From the NCBI GenBank assembly GCA_027019845.1, contig JALUWE010000351.1:1-9493 (forward strand): a stretch of DNA of 9,493 nucleotides, written 5' to 3'. Under the pieces are notes generated by a model. That model worked only from the letters and a program-made list of their open reading frames with translations, made no database searches and was not told where the DNA came from. The translations under genes and the position numbers were made by a program. Below, in pieces: positions 1-5,877 of the stretch. Positions within the stretch are counted from its first letter, which is position 1, and each line of letters starts with the position of its first letter. The DNA is from Anaerolineales bacterium. GTDB taxonomy: Bacteria > Chloroflexota > Anaerolineae > Anaerolineales > JABWBV01.

Positions 1-242
1 GTGGGCGTCTCGGTAGGGGCCGGCGTCTCGGTCGGGGGGGTGGTCGCGGTCGGGGTGGGGGTGTTGGTGGGGGGTTGGAGCGGGGTGGGGGTGGCCGTTG
101 GCGCCAGGGAGGGGAGTTGCACAGCTTGCGGGGGCGCGGCGGCCGCGAACGGGTCGCCAAAAGTCTGCATGAATACCGCCCCCAGGCAGATGAAAGCGAC
201 GAACGCCAGCGTTGCAAAGGCGGTTAGGCGTTTGGCAGCCAT
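1..242 (-). CDS. Secreted or membrane-anchored protein with Thr/Pro-rich linker (N-terminal part only)
   Basis: The reading frame opens with ATG at 242 and stays open to the left edge, giving about 80 residues; the rest lies outside the window. It begins MAAKRLT, has a hydrophobic segment at about residues 8-25 (FATLAFVAFICLGAVF), and then an Ala/Pro patch (about 33-38). From about residue 47 it is a low-complexity linker of Thr-Pro repeats (TPTPT, TPAPTETP). This is the usual layout of an exported or anchored protein whose extracellular domain follows a disordered Thr/Pro stalk. The Cys at residue 19 is not in a good lipobox, so a signal peptide or simple N-terminal anchor is more likely than a lipoprotein. 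The gene starts 21 nt after the dehydrogenase stop, so it may be co-transcribed. No Shine-Dalgarno is visible. The function cannot be assigned because the main domain is missing. Confidence 0.75.
   Translation of the reverse strand, partial: MAAKRLTAFATLAFVAFICLGAVFMQTFGDPFAAAAPPQAVQLPSLAPTATPTPLQPPTNTPTPTATTPPTETPAPTETP
52..91 (+). other. Candidate G-quadruplex-forming tract
   Basis: On the plus strand the tract reads as G-runs of 4, 5, 6, 4 and 5 separated by loops of 1, 7, 7 and 1 nt, which fits the usual four-run quadruplex rule. It lies inside the Thr/Pro-linker coding region of the minus-strand gene, so the G-rich strand is the template strand. The simplest origin is codon usage (CCC Pro and ACC Thr), so a function is not implied. 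Confidence 0.5.
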
Positions 243-263
243 GATGGGCGAGAGTCTACCACG

Positions 264-1349
264 CTACCCCAACGCAGACCAGACCTCCAATTTGGCTATC
301 ACCCGGCGGATCACCTCGTCGGTGAACGCGGAGGTGCTCATCTGGCCGCCCAAATCGGGGGTGGCTTTGCCTTCGTAGATGGTCTCGAACACGCTCTCGT
401 AAATGGCGCGTGAGGCGCGTTCGGCCTCCGGGGTGCCCACGTACACCAGCAGGGCCGCGCCGGCCAGGATCATGGCCATCGGGTTGGCGATGTCTTTGCC
501 CTCCAGCGCGGGTGCGGTGCCGTGCGGGGCCTCGGCCATCACGGTTTTGACGTGTAACGCGGACTCGTCGAAGCCCAGCACCAGGCTTTCGGACCCCGCG
601 ATGCTGCCGTACATTTGCAGCACCATGTCCGAGAGCAGGTCGCCGTCACGGTTGAGGGCCGGGATGACCAGGGGGTCGCCGCTGGTTTGCAGCAGCAGCG
701 CGAAGGTGGCGTCGATCAGCAGGGGCTGGTAGCGCACGTTGGGGTAGCGTTGCGCGGCCGCGTCCAGTTCTTCTTTGAACATGCCCTCATACACCGGGCT
801 GACCGTGAACTTAGGGCCGCCGAAGACGCGCGCGCCGGTGCGCTGGGCATATTGAAACGCGAATTCGGCCACCGCCCGGCAGGTGGAACGGCTGATGTGG
901 GAGGTGCGGTAGGCGATCTCTTCGCCCGCTTCGGTGGTTTCTCGCCACTCTTTGGCCCCGTAGGCGTCCTCCACGGCCATGCGCACGATGGCGATGGGCG
1001 CGTGTACCCCGCCGATGGGGCGCACGTTGGGGATGCGCCGTCCGGTGCGCAGAATCACTTTGGCGTCCAGGGCCTCGCGCAGGATGGCGTTGGGGCTGCC
1101 CACGTCTCCGGGCGTTTCCGGCGTGATGGTGGCTGCTTTGAGGGCCAGACCGGTTCGCAGGGCGGCTTCTGCTGCTTCGTGAACCACCTGGTTTTTGGTC
1201 GCCCGGCGGTTCTCCAGGCTCAGATCGAAGTCCACGAAATCCAGGGGTTGGCGGATGATCGTGGGTTGCAGCACGCGCAGGGCCTGCGCCAGCAGTTCTT
1301 CGCCAGTCTGGTCGCCGTGCATGACGACGATGGTGGGGTGTTTGGTCAT
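264..1349 (-). CDS. Isocitrate/isopropylmalate dehydrogenase-family protein, divergent subfamily
   Basis: A 361-residue beta-decarboxylating dehydrogenase, close to the usual 330-360. The metal and catalytic framework is recognisable: Lys180 (in GGPKFTVS) at the position of the catalytic Lys, Asp213 (LIDATFALLL), Asp237 and Asp241 in NRDGDLLSD, and the nucleotide-binding HGTAP (276-280) with IANPMAMILAG downstream. Arg110 (NVRP) and Arg123 match two substrate-carboxylate Arg residues. The substrate region is unusual. NVRP and the next Arg are only 13 residues apart, about 25 fewer than in Thermus isopropylmalate dehydrogenase. The position of the catalytic Tyr appears to be Ile152 (TSHISR). 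The substrate is therefore uncertain, and no leuA, leuC, leuD or TCA gene is adjacent. The start at 1349 is the first ATG after the repeat block; it has CCCC directly before it and no Shine-Dalgarno. Confidence 0.85.
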   Translation of the reverse strand: MTKHPTIVVMHGDQTGEELLAQALRVLQPTIIRQPLDFVDFDLSLENRRATKNQVVHEAAEAALRTGLALKAATITPETPGDVGSPNAILREALDAKVILRTGRRIPNVRPIGGVHAPIAIVRMAVEDAYGAKEWRETTEAGEEIAYRTSHISRSTCRAVAEFAFQYAQRTGARVFGGPKFTVSPVYEGMFKEELDAAAQRYPNVRYQPLLIDATFALLLQTSGDPLVIPALNRDGDLLSDMVLQMYGSIAGSESLVLGFDESALHVKTVMAEAPHGTAPALEGKDIANPMAMILAGAALLVYVGTPEAERASRAIYESVFETIYEGKATPDLGGQMSTSAFTDEVIRRVIAKLEVWSALG

Positions 1350-1360
1350 GGGGAGTTTGG

Positions 1361-1399
1361 TGGTCAGTGTTCAGTATTCAGTGGTCAGTGTTCAGTGGT
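1361..1399. repeat. Heptamer tandem repeat, TGKTCAG type
   Basis: Five in-phase 7-bp units: TGGTCAG, TGTTCAG, TATTCAG, TGGTCAG, TGTTCAG (1361-1395), followed by a broken sixth unit. The block begins 12 nt upstream of the dehydrogenase start codon. Read on the transcribed minus strand, every unit contains TGA. Confidence 0.9.
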
Positions 1400-1410
1400 C
1401 TCAGTGCCCT

Positions 1411-1434
1411 CAGCGTTTCAGCGTTTCAGCGTTC
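1411..1434. repeat. Octamer tandem repeat, CAGCGTTT type
   Basis: Three 8-bp units (1411-1418, 1419-1426, 1427-1434), the last differing at one base. It lies directly beside the heptamer block and shares a TCAG-like core with it. Each unit gives TGA on the minus strand. Confidence 0.8.
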
Positions 1435-1445
1435 CGAGGGGTGCG

Positions 1446-1477
1446 ACCTGCCTACCTGCCTACCTGTCTACCTGTTT
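1446..1477. repeat. Octamer tandem repeat, ACCTGCCT type
   Basis: Four 8-bp units, ACCTGCCT twice, then ACCTGTCT and ACCTGTTT, with substitutions building up towards one end. On the minus strand the unit junctions read GGTAG, giving a TAG per junction. Confidence 0.85.
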
Positions 1478-1491
1478 ACGCATTACGCATT
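1478..1491. repeat. Two-copy heptamer repeat ACGCATT
   Basis: Two exact ACGCATT units immediately abut the ACCTGCCT block, so the 156-bp gap between the receiver gene and the dehydrogenase gene is mostly tandem repeat. On the minus strand each unit yields TAA. Apart from these repeats I see no terminator or promoter consensus in the gap. Confidence 0.75.
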
Positions 1492-1505
1492 CCCAGAAAA
1501 ATAAC

Positions 1506-1877
1506 TCAAGGCGTGTTGCCGGTGTATTTTTCGATGAGCCGCATAAGATCGTCCATCCGAAAGGGTTTTTGCAGGTATCCCTGGCCACCGGCAGCCAGGA
1601 TATGTTCGTCGGTGTCGAGTTCCGCGCTGGCGGTCAGTACCAGGGCGGGGATGTCCGCGGTTTCTTGCCGGGTGCGCAAGGCTTCGAGCACCGCCAGCCC
1701 GCTCATGCCGGGCATGTTCATGTCGGTCAGGATCAAATCCGGCTGTTCATCCGCTGCCAGGCGCAGGGCCTCTTCTCCGTCCGCCGCGGTGAGGGCCTCC
1801 ACGCCGCAAAGCTGGGCGATCTTCGCCAGCATACTGAGGGTCATGGGATCGTCATCGACAAAGAGAACACGTGGCAT
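1506..1877 (-). CDS. Single-domain response regulator (receiver domain only)
   Basis: A 123-residue stand-alone CheY-like receiver. The acidic pocket is Asp8-Asp9-Asp10 (FVDDDP), the phospho-acceptor is Asp52 (LTDMNMPGMSG), the switch Thr is Thr82 (LTAS) and the conserved Lys is Lys104 (QKPF), so all residues needed for phosphorylation are present. There is no output domain; the protein ends shortly after alpha5 (LIEKYTGNTP). It probably acts by protein contact or in a phosphorelay; no histidine kinase is in the window. It is set apart from the upstream operon by 196 bp holding a candidate promoter. The start at 1877 follows a weak purine stretch (GGGTAAGAAAA) rather than a clear Shine-Dalgarno. 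The assignment to the receiver family is secure; the partner and process are unknown. Confidence 0.95.
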   Translation of the reverse strand: MPRVLFVDDDPMTLSMLAKIAQLCGVEALTAADGEEALRLAADEQPDLILTDMNMPGMSGLAVLEALRTRQETADIPALVLTASAELDTDEHILAAGGQGYLQKPFRMDDLMRLIEKYTGNTP

Positions 1878-1914
1878 TTTTCTTACCCGTTGTTACAGGC
1901 GCTGGAGGCACAAG

Positions 1915-1953
1915 AACACAGCGTTGCACCCAGATTCACAAATTCTCTGTGTT
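1915..1953. promoter_or_regulatory. Inverted repeat in the leader of the receiver gene
   Basis: AACACAG (1915-1921) and CTGTGTT (1947-1953) form a perfect 7-bp inverted repeat with a 25-nt spacer. They lie between the candidate promoter and the receiver start codon. It could be an operator or a loose RNA stem; a chance match is also possible. Confidence 0.25.
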
Positions 1954-2019
1954 GCTCCGGGCTGTCTCCGGGGCCTGCGTGTAGCTTTTTACCAGTTGGG
2001 CAATTCTCAAACGGGCAGG

Positions 2020-2028
2020 ATTGTACCA
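2020..2028 (-). promoter_or_regulatory. Candidate extended -10 promoter for the receiver gene
   Basis: On the minus strand the bases read TGGTACAAT, a TGn extended -10 followed by TACAAT (five of six to consensus). No convincing -35 was found at 16-18 bp, which extended -10 promoters can tolerate. It would start transcription near 2013 and leave a leader of about 135 nt before the ATG at 1877. The rest of the 1878-2073 gap shows no gene. Confidence 0.35.
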
Positions 2029-2073
2029 CGTTCGCCGCGCGGAGAGTGCTTCAAAAACGTGAGAAATTCGCGA

Positions 2074-2517
2074 CTACAGCCACTGTCCGCCGCGAAAACG
2101 CCAGCGCGGGAACAACACCCGCATCGGGCCTTGCATGAGGAGAAAAACCCCCCACCACACCAGACCGGAATACAGGCCAAAGGGGAGCGGACCGATCCTG
2201 GATTTCAGCCCCCACAAGCCGCTGGGGGTGGGAAAGCCGTTTGCGCGGGCAAGTTGCACCACCAGCCACAGAAACACCACCTCCCACACCGCCGTGAGCA
2301 GCGCCAACCACGGCGGCCAATCGTGGTCCCATCGCAGGGTTTGCAGCCCGGTGTAGACCACGTCCCACACCATACCGGAAAGCAACCAGTACCCCAACAG
2401 GGCTGCGAAAGCGCCCGCGCTGCCGAAGAGCAGGCCGAACAGCACAGCCAGCCCGCCCCCCACCAGGGGATACAGCAACAAGCGGGTTTGCCAGCGGCCT
2501 TTCAAAGTCAATGTCAT
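2074..2517 (-). CDS. Four-helix integral membrane protein of unknown function
   Basis: A 147-residue protein, very rich in Leu, Trp and Gly, with four likely transmembrane helices at about residues 12-31, 35-56, 68-90 and 111-135. A short Arg-rich tail follows (RVLFPRWRFRGG), probably cytosolic by the positive-inside rule. I chose the start at 2517 rather than the in-frame ATG at 2547 because it forms an ATGA overlap with the stop of the upstream FHA-oxidoreductase gene (stop 2514-2516). It also has a G-rich stretch 7 nt before it. That coupling suggests the two proteins are made together and perhaps interact at the membrane. I do not recognise the family: there is no catalytic motif or conserved His or Cys cluster. 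The interhelix loop WDHDWPPW is acidic and aromatic. The gene closes the likely operon. Confidence 0.75.
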   Translation of the reverse strand: MTLTLKGRWQTRLLLYPLVGGGLAVLFGLLFGSAGAFAALLGYWLLSGMVWDVVYTGLQTLRWDHDWPPWLALLTAVWEVVFLWLVVQLARANGFPTPSGLWGLKSRIGPLPFGLYSGLVWWGVFLLMQGPMRVLFPRWRFRGGQWL

Positions 2518-4433
2518 GGCGACACCCCCCTGGCCCAGCGCAGCCATTGGGCCACGGAGCGCAACATCCCAAAAGGGCGCAGGCCCGGCGCGCCTTCTTT
2601 TACCAGATGGTCTGCCGAGCGTTGGGCCGCGTATTGCAATCCGAGAAAGCTATCCACCGGCGCGAAGCGGGACCCCAGGGTGATCGAGCCGCTGGCATAC
2701 ACGCGTCCGCGCCCGTTTCGCATCCCTTCTACCTCGAAATCCGTGCTCACGCTGAGGCGATTCTTGACGTTGCGCGGCAGCCGGTAGTGCTCCACCAGGT
2801 CTCTGAGCAACGGATTGTATTCCAGCTGCGCGGCCAGACCGGTGGCGTCGATGATGAAATCAGCCACCAGATGGGAGACGCCCTCGATGGCCGTTTTCCC
2901 CCGGATGATGGTTGCCAGTTTGCCGTTTTCGCGTCGCACGCTTTCTACCTGTCCGAAGCGGATTTTGTACCAGCCTTCTTGCAGGCCGCGCTCGATGGTC
3001 TCGATCCAATCACGGCGGCCAGCGATGGTGATGCCGCCCCAGTCGTTGAGCAATTGGTCGCGCTCGTCTGCGGGCACGCGCTCCAGCAGGAAACGCATGT
3101 CGCCGCCCCAGCAGGCTTTGGGCCAGTTGAACGGCTGGACTTCCCAGTGGTGGTGTACCGGGCGCCGGGCGCGTCCAAACCGGCTGCCCTCGAAAACCGG
3201 CGCGCGCATCAGATGTACGACCGAAATGTCCGCGTTGCGGGCGCGCGCCTCGTGCACCCGTTGGATCACCCGCGCCGCGGTCGCGCCCCGCCCGCGCACC
3301 AGCACCGTGCCGCCGTGCCGCACCAGGTGCTGGTAAACGTGATCGTGCTGTTCGTAGGCGTTGACCACGTGCTCGAAATCGCGGGTGCGCTCCCGGTAGG
3401 CGCGCAAATCCGGCAGAAAACGTATGGCGGGATAACCCACCGCGATGTGCAGATAGGGCGCCAGGATCAGTTTGTGAACCCGCCCGCCCCCTCTGCCGGT
3501 CTGGGAGTAGGCCACCACGTAGCGCTCATCGCCGGTTTTGCGGATGGCGCGCACGCGGCCAAACCGCCAGATGCGCGGCCAGCCGATCCGCCCGGCCTCC
3601 CGCTCGATGGCCGCGAACACGTCGCCCGCGAGCGGGGTGTAGGTTTCGGCCAGGTCGGGTTCGCCGAAGAGCTGCCAGGCGATGTGCAACGCGTGGCCGA
3701 AACGCCCGTCGCGCAGGTCGCGCCACATTTCGCGCAGCGCGTACCCCGGCCAACCCCACAAATTGTCCGGGCAGGCATCCGAGTTGGAGCGCAGGCGTTC
3801 GCTCTCCGAAATTTGGGAATTGGCTGCCAGCCGTTGCAGGCGACCGTAGGGCTTCTCTTCCACGCCAATGGCGACCACGTTCTCGGGCCGGGCGCCGTAG
3901 ATGACCAGGTGATCGACCCAGGCGAAACTGCCCAGCCCCCCGCCGATGGTCAGGTAGGTGGTCTCTTCCAACGGGTAGGGCAGGGCGCGCAGGGCTTCGA
4001 GGGGCACAATCTGGTACTCGTCGAACAGCGCGGGGGGGAAGCGGGAGGCCCGGGGAGGCCGCGCCGCGGGCACGGTCTGGTCGGGGTCGAAAGCCGCCGC
4101 GGTGAGGGTTTTTTCATCTCTGGCTGGCGTTTCGGCCTCTGCCAGGGGGTGGACGGTGAAATAAAAAGGGCCGATCTTGAACCCGTCCCCCTCCCGCAAC
4201 GCCGCGGATTTCACCTTACGGCCATTCACCAGCACCCCGTTCGTGCTGCCCAGGTCCCGGATGATGACCCTGTTCCCTTCGGCCTCCAGCCGCGCGTGCC
4301 GCCGCGAGACCAGCTTGCTGTTGAGGGACAGCGTGTTTTCCGCGGCGCGGCCAATCGAAACCGGCAGGGCTGCGGTCAGGGTTTGCTCGTCACCGGTGAG
4401 CGGGTCTTCCCAGGTCAGGCGGATGGGGGGCAT
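2514..4433 (-). CDS. FHA domain fused to an FAD/NAD(P)-binding oxidoreductase-like protein
   Basis: A 639-residue two-part protein. Residues about 5-95 form an FHA phosphothreonine-recognition domain with Gly28-Arg29, Ser43-Arg-Arg-His46 and the loop DLGSTNG (60-66), all intact. After a Pro/Ala linker (about 98-135) comes a flavoprotein-like region: a beta-alpha-beta start TIGGGLGS (162-169), a second Rossmann-like motif VRGRGATAARVIQ (379-391) and a late IIDATGL (527-533). That order resembles two-dinucleotide-domain flavin monooxygenases and related reductases. The first motif has Ser where the third Gly of GxGxxG is usual. The substrate is unknown. The protein is probably cytosolic, tethered by its FHA to a Thr-phosphorylated partner. 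The start at 4433 follows CCCCC, with the nearest AGGAG-like core 17 nt away inside a heptamer repeat. The gene overlaps the downstream membrane gene by 4 nt. Confidence 0.8.
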   Translation of the reverse strand: MPPIRLTWEDPLTGDEQTLTAALPVSIGRAAENTLSLNSKLVSRRHARLEAEGNRVIIRDLGSTNGVLVNGRKVKSAALREGDGFKIGPFYFTVHPLAEAETPARDEKTLTAAAFDPDQTVPAARPPRASRFPPALFDEYQIVPLEALRALPYPLEETTYLTIGGGLGSFAWVDHLVIYGARPENVVAIGVEEKPYGRLQRLAANSQISESERLRSNSDACPDNLWGWPGYALREMWRDLRDGRFGHALHIAWQLFGEPDLAETYTPLAGDVFAAIEREAGRIGWPRIWRFGRVRAIRKTGDERYVVAYSQTGRGGGRVHKLILAPYLHIAVGYPAIRFLPDLRAYRERTRDFEHVVNAYEQHDHVYQHLVRHGGTVLVRGRGATAARVIQRVHEARARNADISVVHLMRAPVFEGSRFGRARRPVHHHWEVQPFNWPKACWGGDMRFLLERVPADERDQLLNDWGGITIAGRRDWIETIERGLQEGWYKIRFGQVESVRRENGKLATIIRGKTAIEGVSHLVADFIIDATGLAAQLEYNPLLRDLVEHYRLPRNVKNRLSVSTDFEVEGMRNGRGRVYASGSITLGSRFAPVDSFLGLQYAAQRSADHLVKEGAPGLRPFGMLRSVAQWLRWARGVSP

Positions 4434-4450
4434 GGGGGTTGTTTGTTCGT

Positions 4451-4499
4451 ACTCCTTACTTCCTACTCCTTACTCCCTACTCCTTACTCCCTACTCCCT
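4451..4499. repeat. Heptamer tandem repeat, ACTCCYT type
   Basis: Seven contiguous 7-bp units (ACTCCTT, ACTTCCT, ACTCCTT, ACTCCCT, ACTCCTT, ACTCCCT, ACTCCCT) fill the gap between the two FHA genes. On the transcribed strand they read as AGGGAGT/AAGGAGT units. Each carries an AGGAG- or GGGAG-like core and a TAG or TAA. The first stop met by the upstream gene (4491-4493) lies inside the repeat. Confidence 0.95.
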
Positions 4500-4928
4500 C
4501 ACTCCCCCGATAAACGTTTCGCCAAAGGCCAGCGATGTGCCGCACCAGGGGCAGTCGCTTACGCTGCTGTCGGCCACCTTTCCACAGCCGGTGCATTTGA
4601 CTTTGAAGACCACCCGGGGTCCCAAATCGGGGAGGGAGACAGCCGCGGTGATCAGGCCGAGTTGCAGGGTGTCCCCGTGTGCGAGCGTTGTTTGTTCGCG
4701 GTGTGCCAGGGTGCGCTCGTTCACCAAAACGGGATTGGTCTGGCTCAGGTTCTGGATGATGACTTCTTCACCCTGCGCCCACACGCTGGCGTGCCGCCGG
4801 GACACGGTGGGGTGTGCGATAGTGATGTGGCAGTCCGGGCTGCGGCCAATGGTGACTTTGCTCTCCAGTTTGGCAGACTGGGTGTAAGAGCGGCCTTCGA
4901 GGTGCCATTGCAGGCTCAAGACGAGCAT
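4491..4928 (-). CDS. FHA domain protein with C-terminal zinc ribbon
   Basis: A 145-residue protein. Residues 1-100 form an FHA domain with Gly28-Arg29, Ser43-Arg-Arg-His46 and Thr64-Asn65, the residues that contact phosphothreonine and shape the loop. The C-terminal part holds four cysteines as CTGC (112-115) and CPWC (126-129), a typical zinc ribbon. It has no enzymatic domain, so it is most likely a phospho-dependent adaptor. Its FHA landmarks fall at exactly the same residue numbers as in the downstream FHA-oxidoreductase, which suggests a tandem duplication. The last residues (VRE) and the stop are encoded by the heptamer repeat, so the original C-terminus may have been altered by repeat insertion. 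The start at 4928 is supported by an AGGAG at ideal spacing. It begins 10 nt after serA and is probably co-transcribed with it. No Ser/Thr kinase is in the window. Confidence 0.9.
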   Translation of the reverse strand: MLVLSLQWHLEGRSYTQSAKLESKVTIGRSPDCHITIAHPTVSRRHASVWAQGEEVIIQNLSQTNPVLVNERTLAHREQTTLAHGDTLQLGLITAAVSLPDLGPRVVFKVKCTGCGKVADSSVSDCPWCGTSLAFGETFIGGVRE

Positions 4929-4935
4929 GGCAACT

Positions 4936-4940
4936 CTCCT
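4936..4940 (-). promoter_or_regulatory. Ribosome binding site of the FHA-zinc-ribbon gene
   Basis: AGGAG on the minus strand, 7 nt before the ATG at 4928, overlapping the serA stop codon. It fixes the start and suggests translation follows on from serA. It is the clearest Shine-Dalgarno in the window. Confidence 0.8.
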
Positions 4941-5877
4941 AGACGATCTTCCAGCGCAATTCTTCGCCGCGCAGGGCGCGCAGCACCTCGTTGGCGATGT
5001 CTTCGGCGGTGCGTGCCTGGGCCTCGCGGGTTTGTGCGCCGATGTGGGGCGCGGCCACCACGTTGGGATGCGCCACCAGGGGAGTGGCGCCCGGCGGCTC
5101 CTGGGCGAACACGTCCAGCCCGGCCCCGGCCACCTGCCCGCTTTCGAGGGCTTCGAGCAACGCGTCCTCCTCGATCACCCCCCCGCGCGCGGTGCAGATC
5201 AGGCGCACGCCGGGCTTCATGCGGGCAATCGCCGCGGCATCGATCAGGCCGCGGGTCTGCTCGCTGAGCGGGATGTGCAGGCTGATGTAATCGGCGCGGG
5301 CGTACAGTTCGTCGAGCGAGACCGGCACGGCCCCGTTCTGGCGGATTTGCTCCTCGATGAGGTACGGGTCGTAGCCAATCACTTTCATGCGGAAGGCCGC
5401 GGCGCGTTGCGCCACCGCGCCCCCAATGCGCCCGGTACCGATGATGCCGAGGGTTTTGCCGTACAGCTCGCTGCCAATGAGTCGCTTTTTCGCCCATTCC
5501 CCGGCTTTCATGCTGCGGTCTGCGGCCGGGATGCGCCGCGCCAGGGCCAGCATGAGCGCCAGGGTGTGCTCGGCGACCGAGATGGTGGTGGCCTGGGGCG
5601 CGTTGACCACGATCACCCCGCGGGCCCGTGCCGCGGCCAGGTCGATGTTGTCCACCCCCACGCCGGCGCGGCCGACTACTTTGAGGCGGGTGCCCGCTTC
5701 CAGGACTTCGGCGGTCACTTTGGTGCGCCCGCGCACGATCAGCGCGTCGTACTGGGCGATGGTCCCGAGCAGTTCGTCCGCCGGGATGCCGCTGCGGTCG
5801 TCCACCTGCCCGGCGGCGCGCAGAATGGCCTGGCCGTTTTCGCTCAGGCCGTCGGTGAGTAAGATGCTTGGCTTCAT
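4939..5877 (-). CDS. serA: D-3-phosphoglycerate dehydrogenase, short form
   Basis: A 312-residue D-2-hydroxyacid dehydrogenase; in serine synthesis it would oxidise 3-phosphoglycerate to 3-phosphohydroxypyruvate with NAD. Visible are the substrate-domain start (SILLTDGLSENGQAIL), the signature GRAGVGVDNID (69-79), the NAD-binding GTGRIG (147-152) with acidic Asp170 after beta2, and the catalytic Arg231 (CTARGG), Glu260 (DVFAQEP) and His278 (PHIGAQT). It stops after the catalytic domains and lacks the C-terminal ACT and intervening domains of longer SerA proteins, so serine feedback through ACT is not expected. I chose the ATG at 5877 for its ATGA overlap with the upstream stop and the standard N-terminus. 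An ATG at 5898 would add seven residues, but its GGAGG is only 1 nt away. A related hydroxyacid dehydrogenase with another substrate is possible. No serB or serC is nearby. Confidence 0.85.
   Translation of the reverse strand: MKPSILLTDGLSENGQAILRAAGQVDDRSGIPADELLGTIAQYDALIVRGRTKVTAEVLEAGTRLKVVGRAGVGVDNIDLAAARARGVIVVNAPQATTISVAEHTLALMLALARRIPAADRSMKAGEWAKKRLIGSELYGKTLGIIGTGRIGGAVAQRAAAFRMKVIGYDPYLIEEQIRQNGAVPVSLDELYARADYISLHIPLSEQTRGLIDAAAIARMKPGVRLICTARGGVIEEDALLEALESGQVAGAGLDVFAQEPPGATPLVAHPNVVAAPHIGAQTREAQARTAEDIANEVLRALRGEELRWKIV

Noticed and set aside
1361..1491. CRISPR array
   Set aside because: The units are 7-8 bp and directly tandem with no unique spacers, so this is a short tandem repeat tract.
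615..2138. Plus-strand open frame of 507 codons crossing the repeat mosaic
   Set aside because: It is antisense to the dehydrogenase and receiver genes, both with clear family motifs, and it passes through tandem repeats. No domain or ribosome binding site was seen.
1195..2787. Plus-strand open frame of 530 codons
   Set aside because: It is antisense to four recognised or likely genes and rich in Arg, Ser and Pro, as expected for a shadow frame in GC-rich DNA.
2511..5267. Plus-strand open frame of 918 codons
   Set aside because: It is antisense to the four-helix gene's first codons, both FHA genes and the end of serA, and its translation is compositionally odd (rich in Gln, His, Gly, Pro) with no domain. 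It stays open because of high GC and because the repeat block has no stops on that strand.
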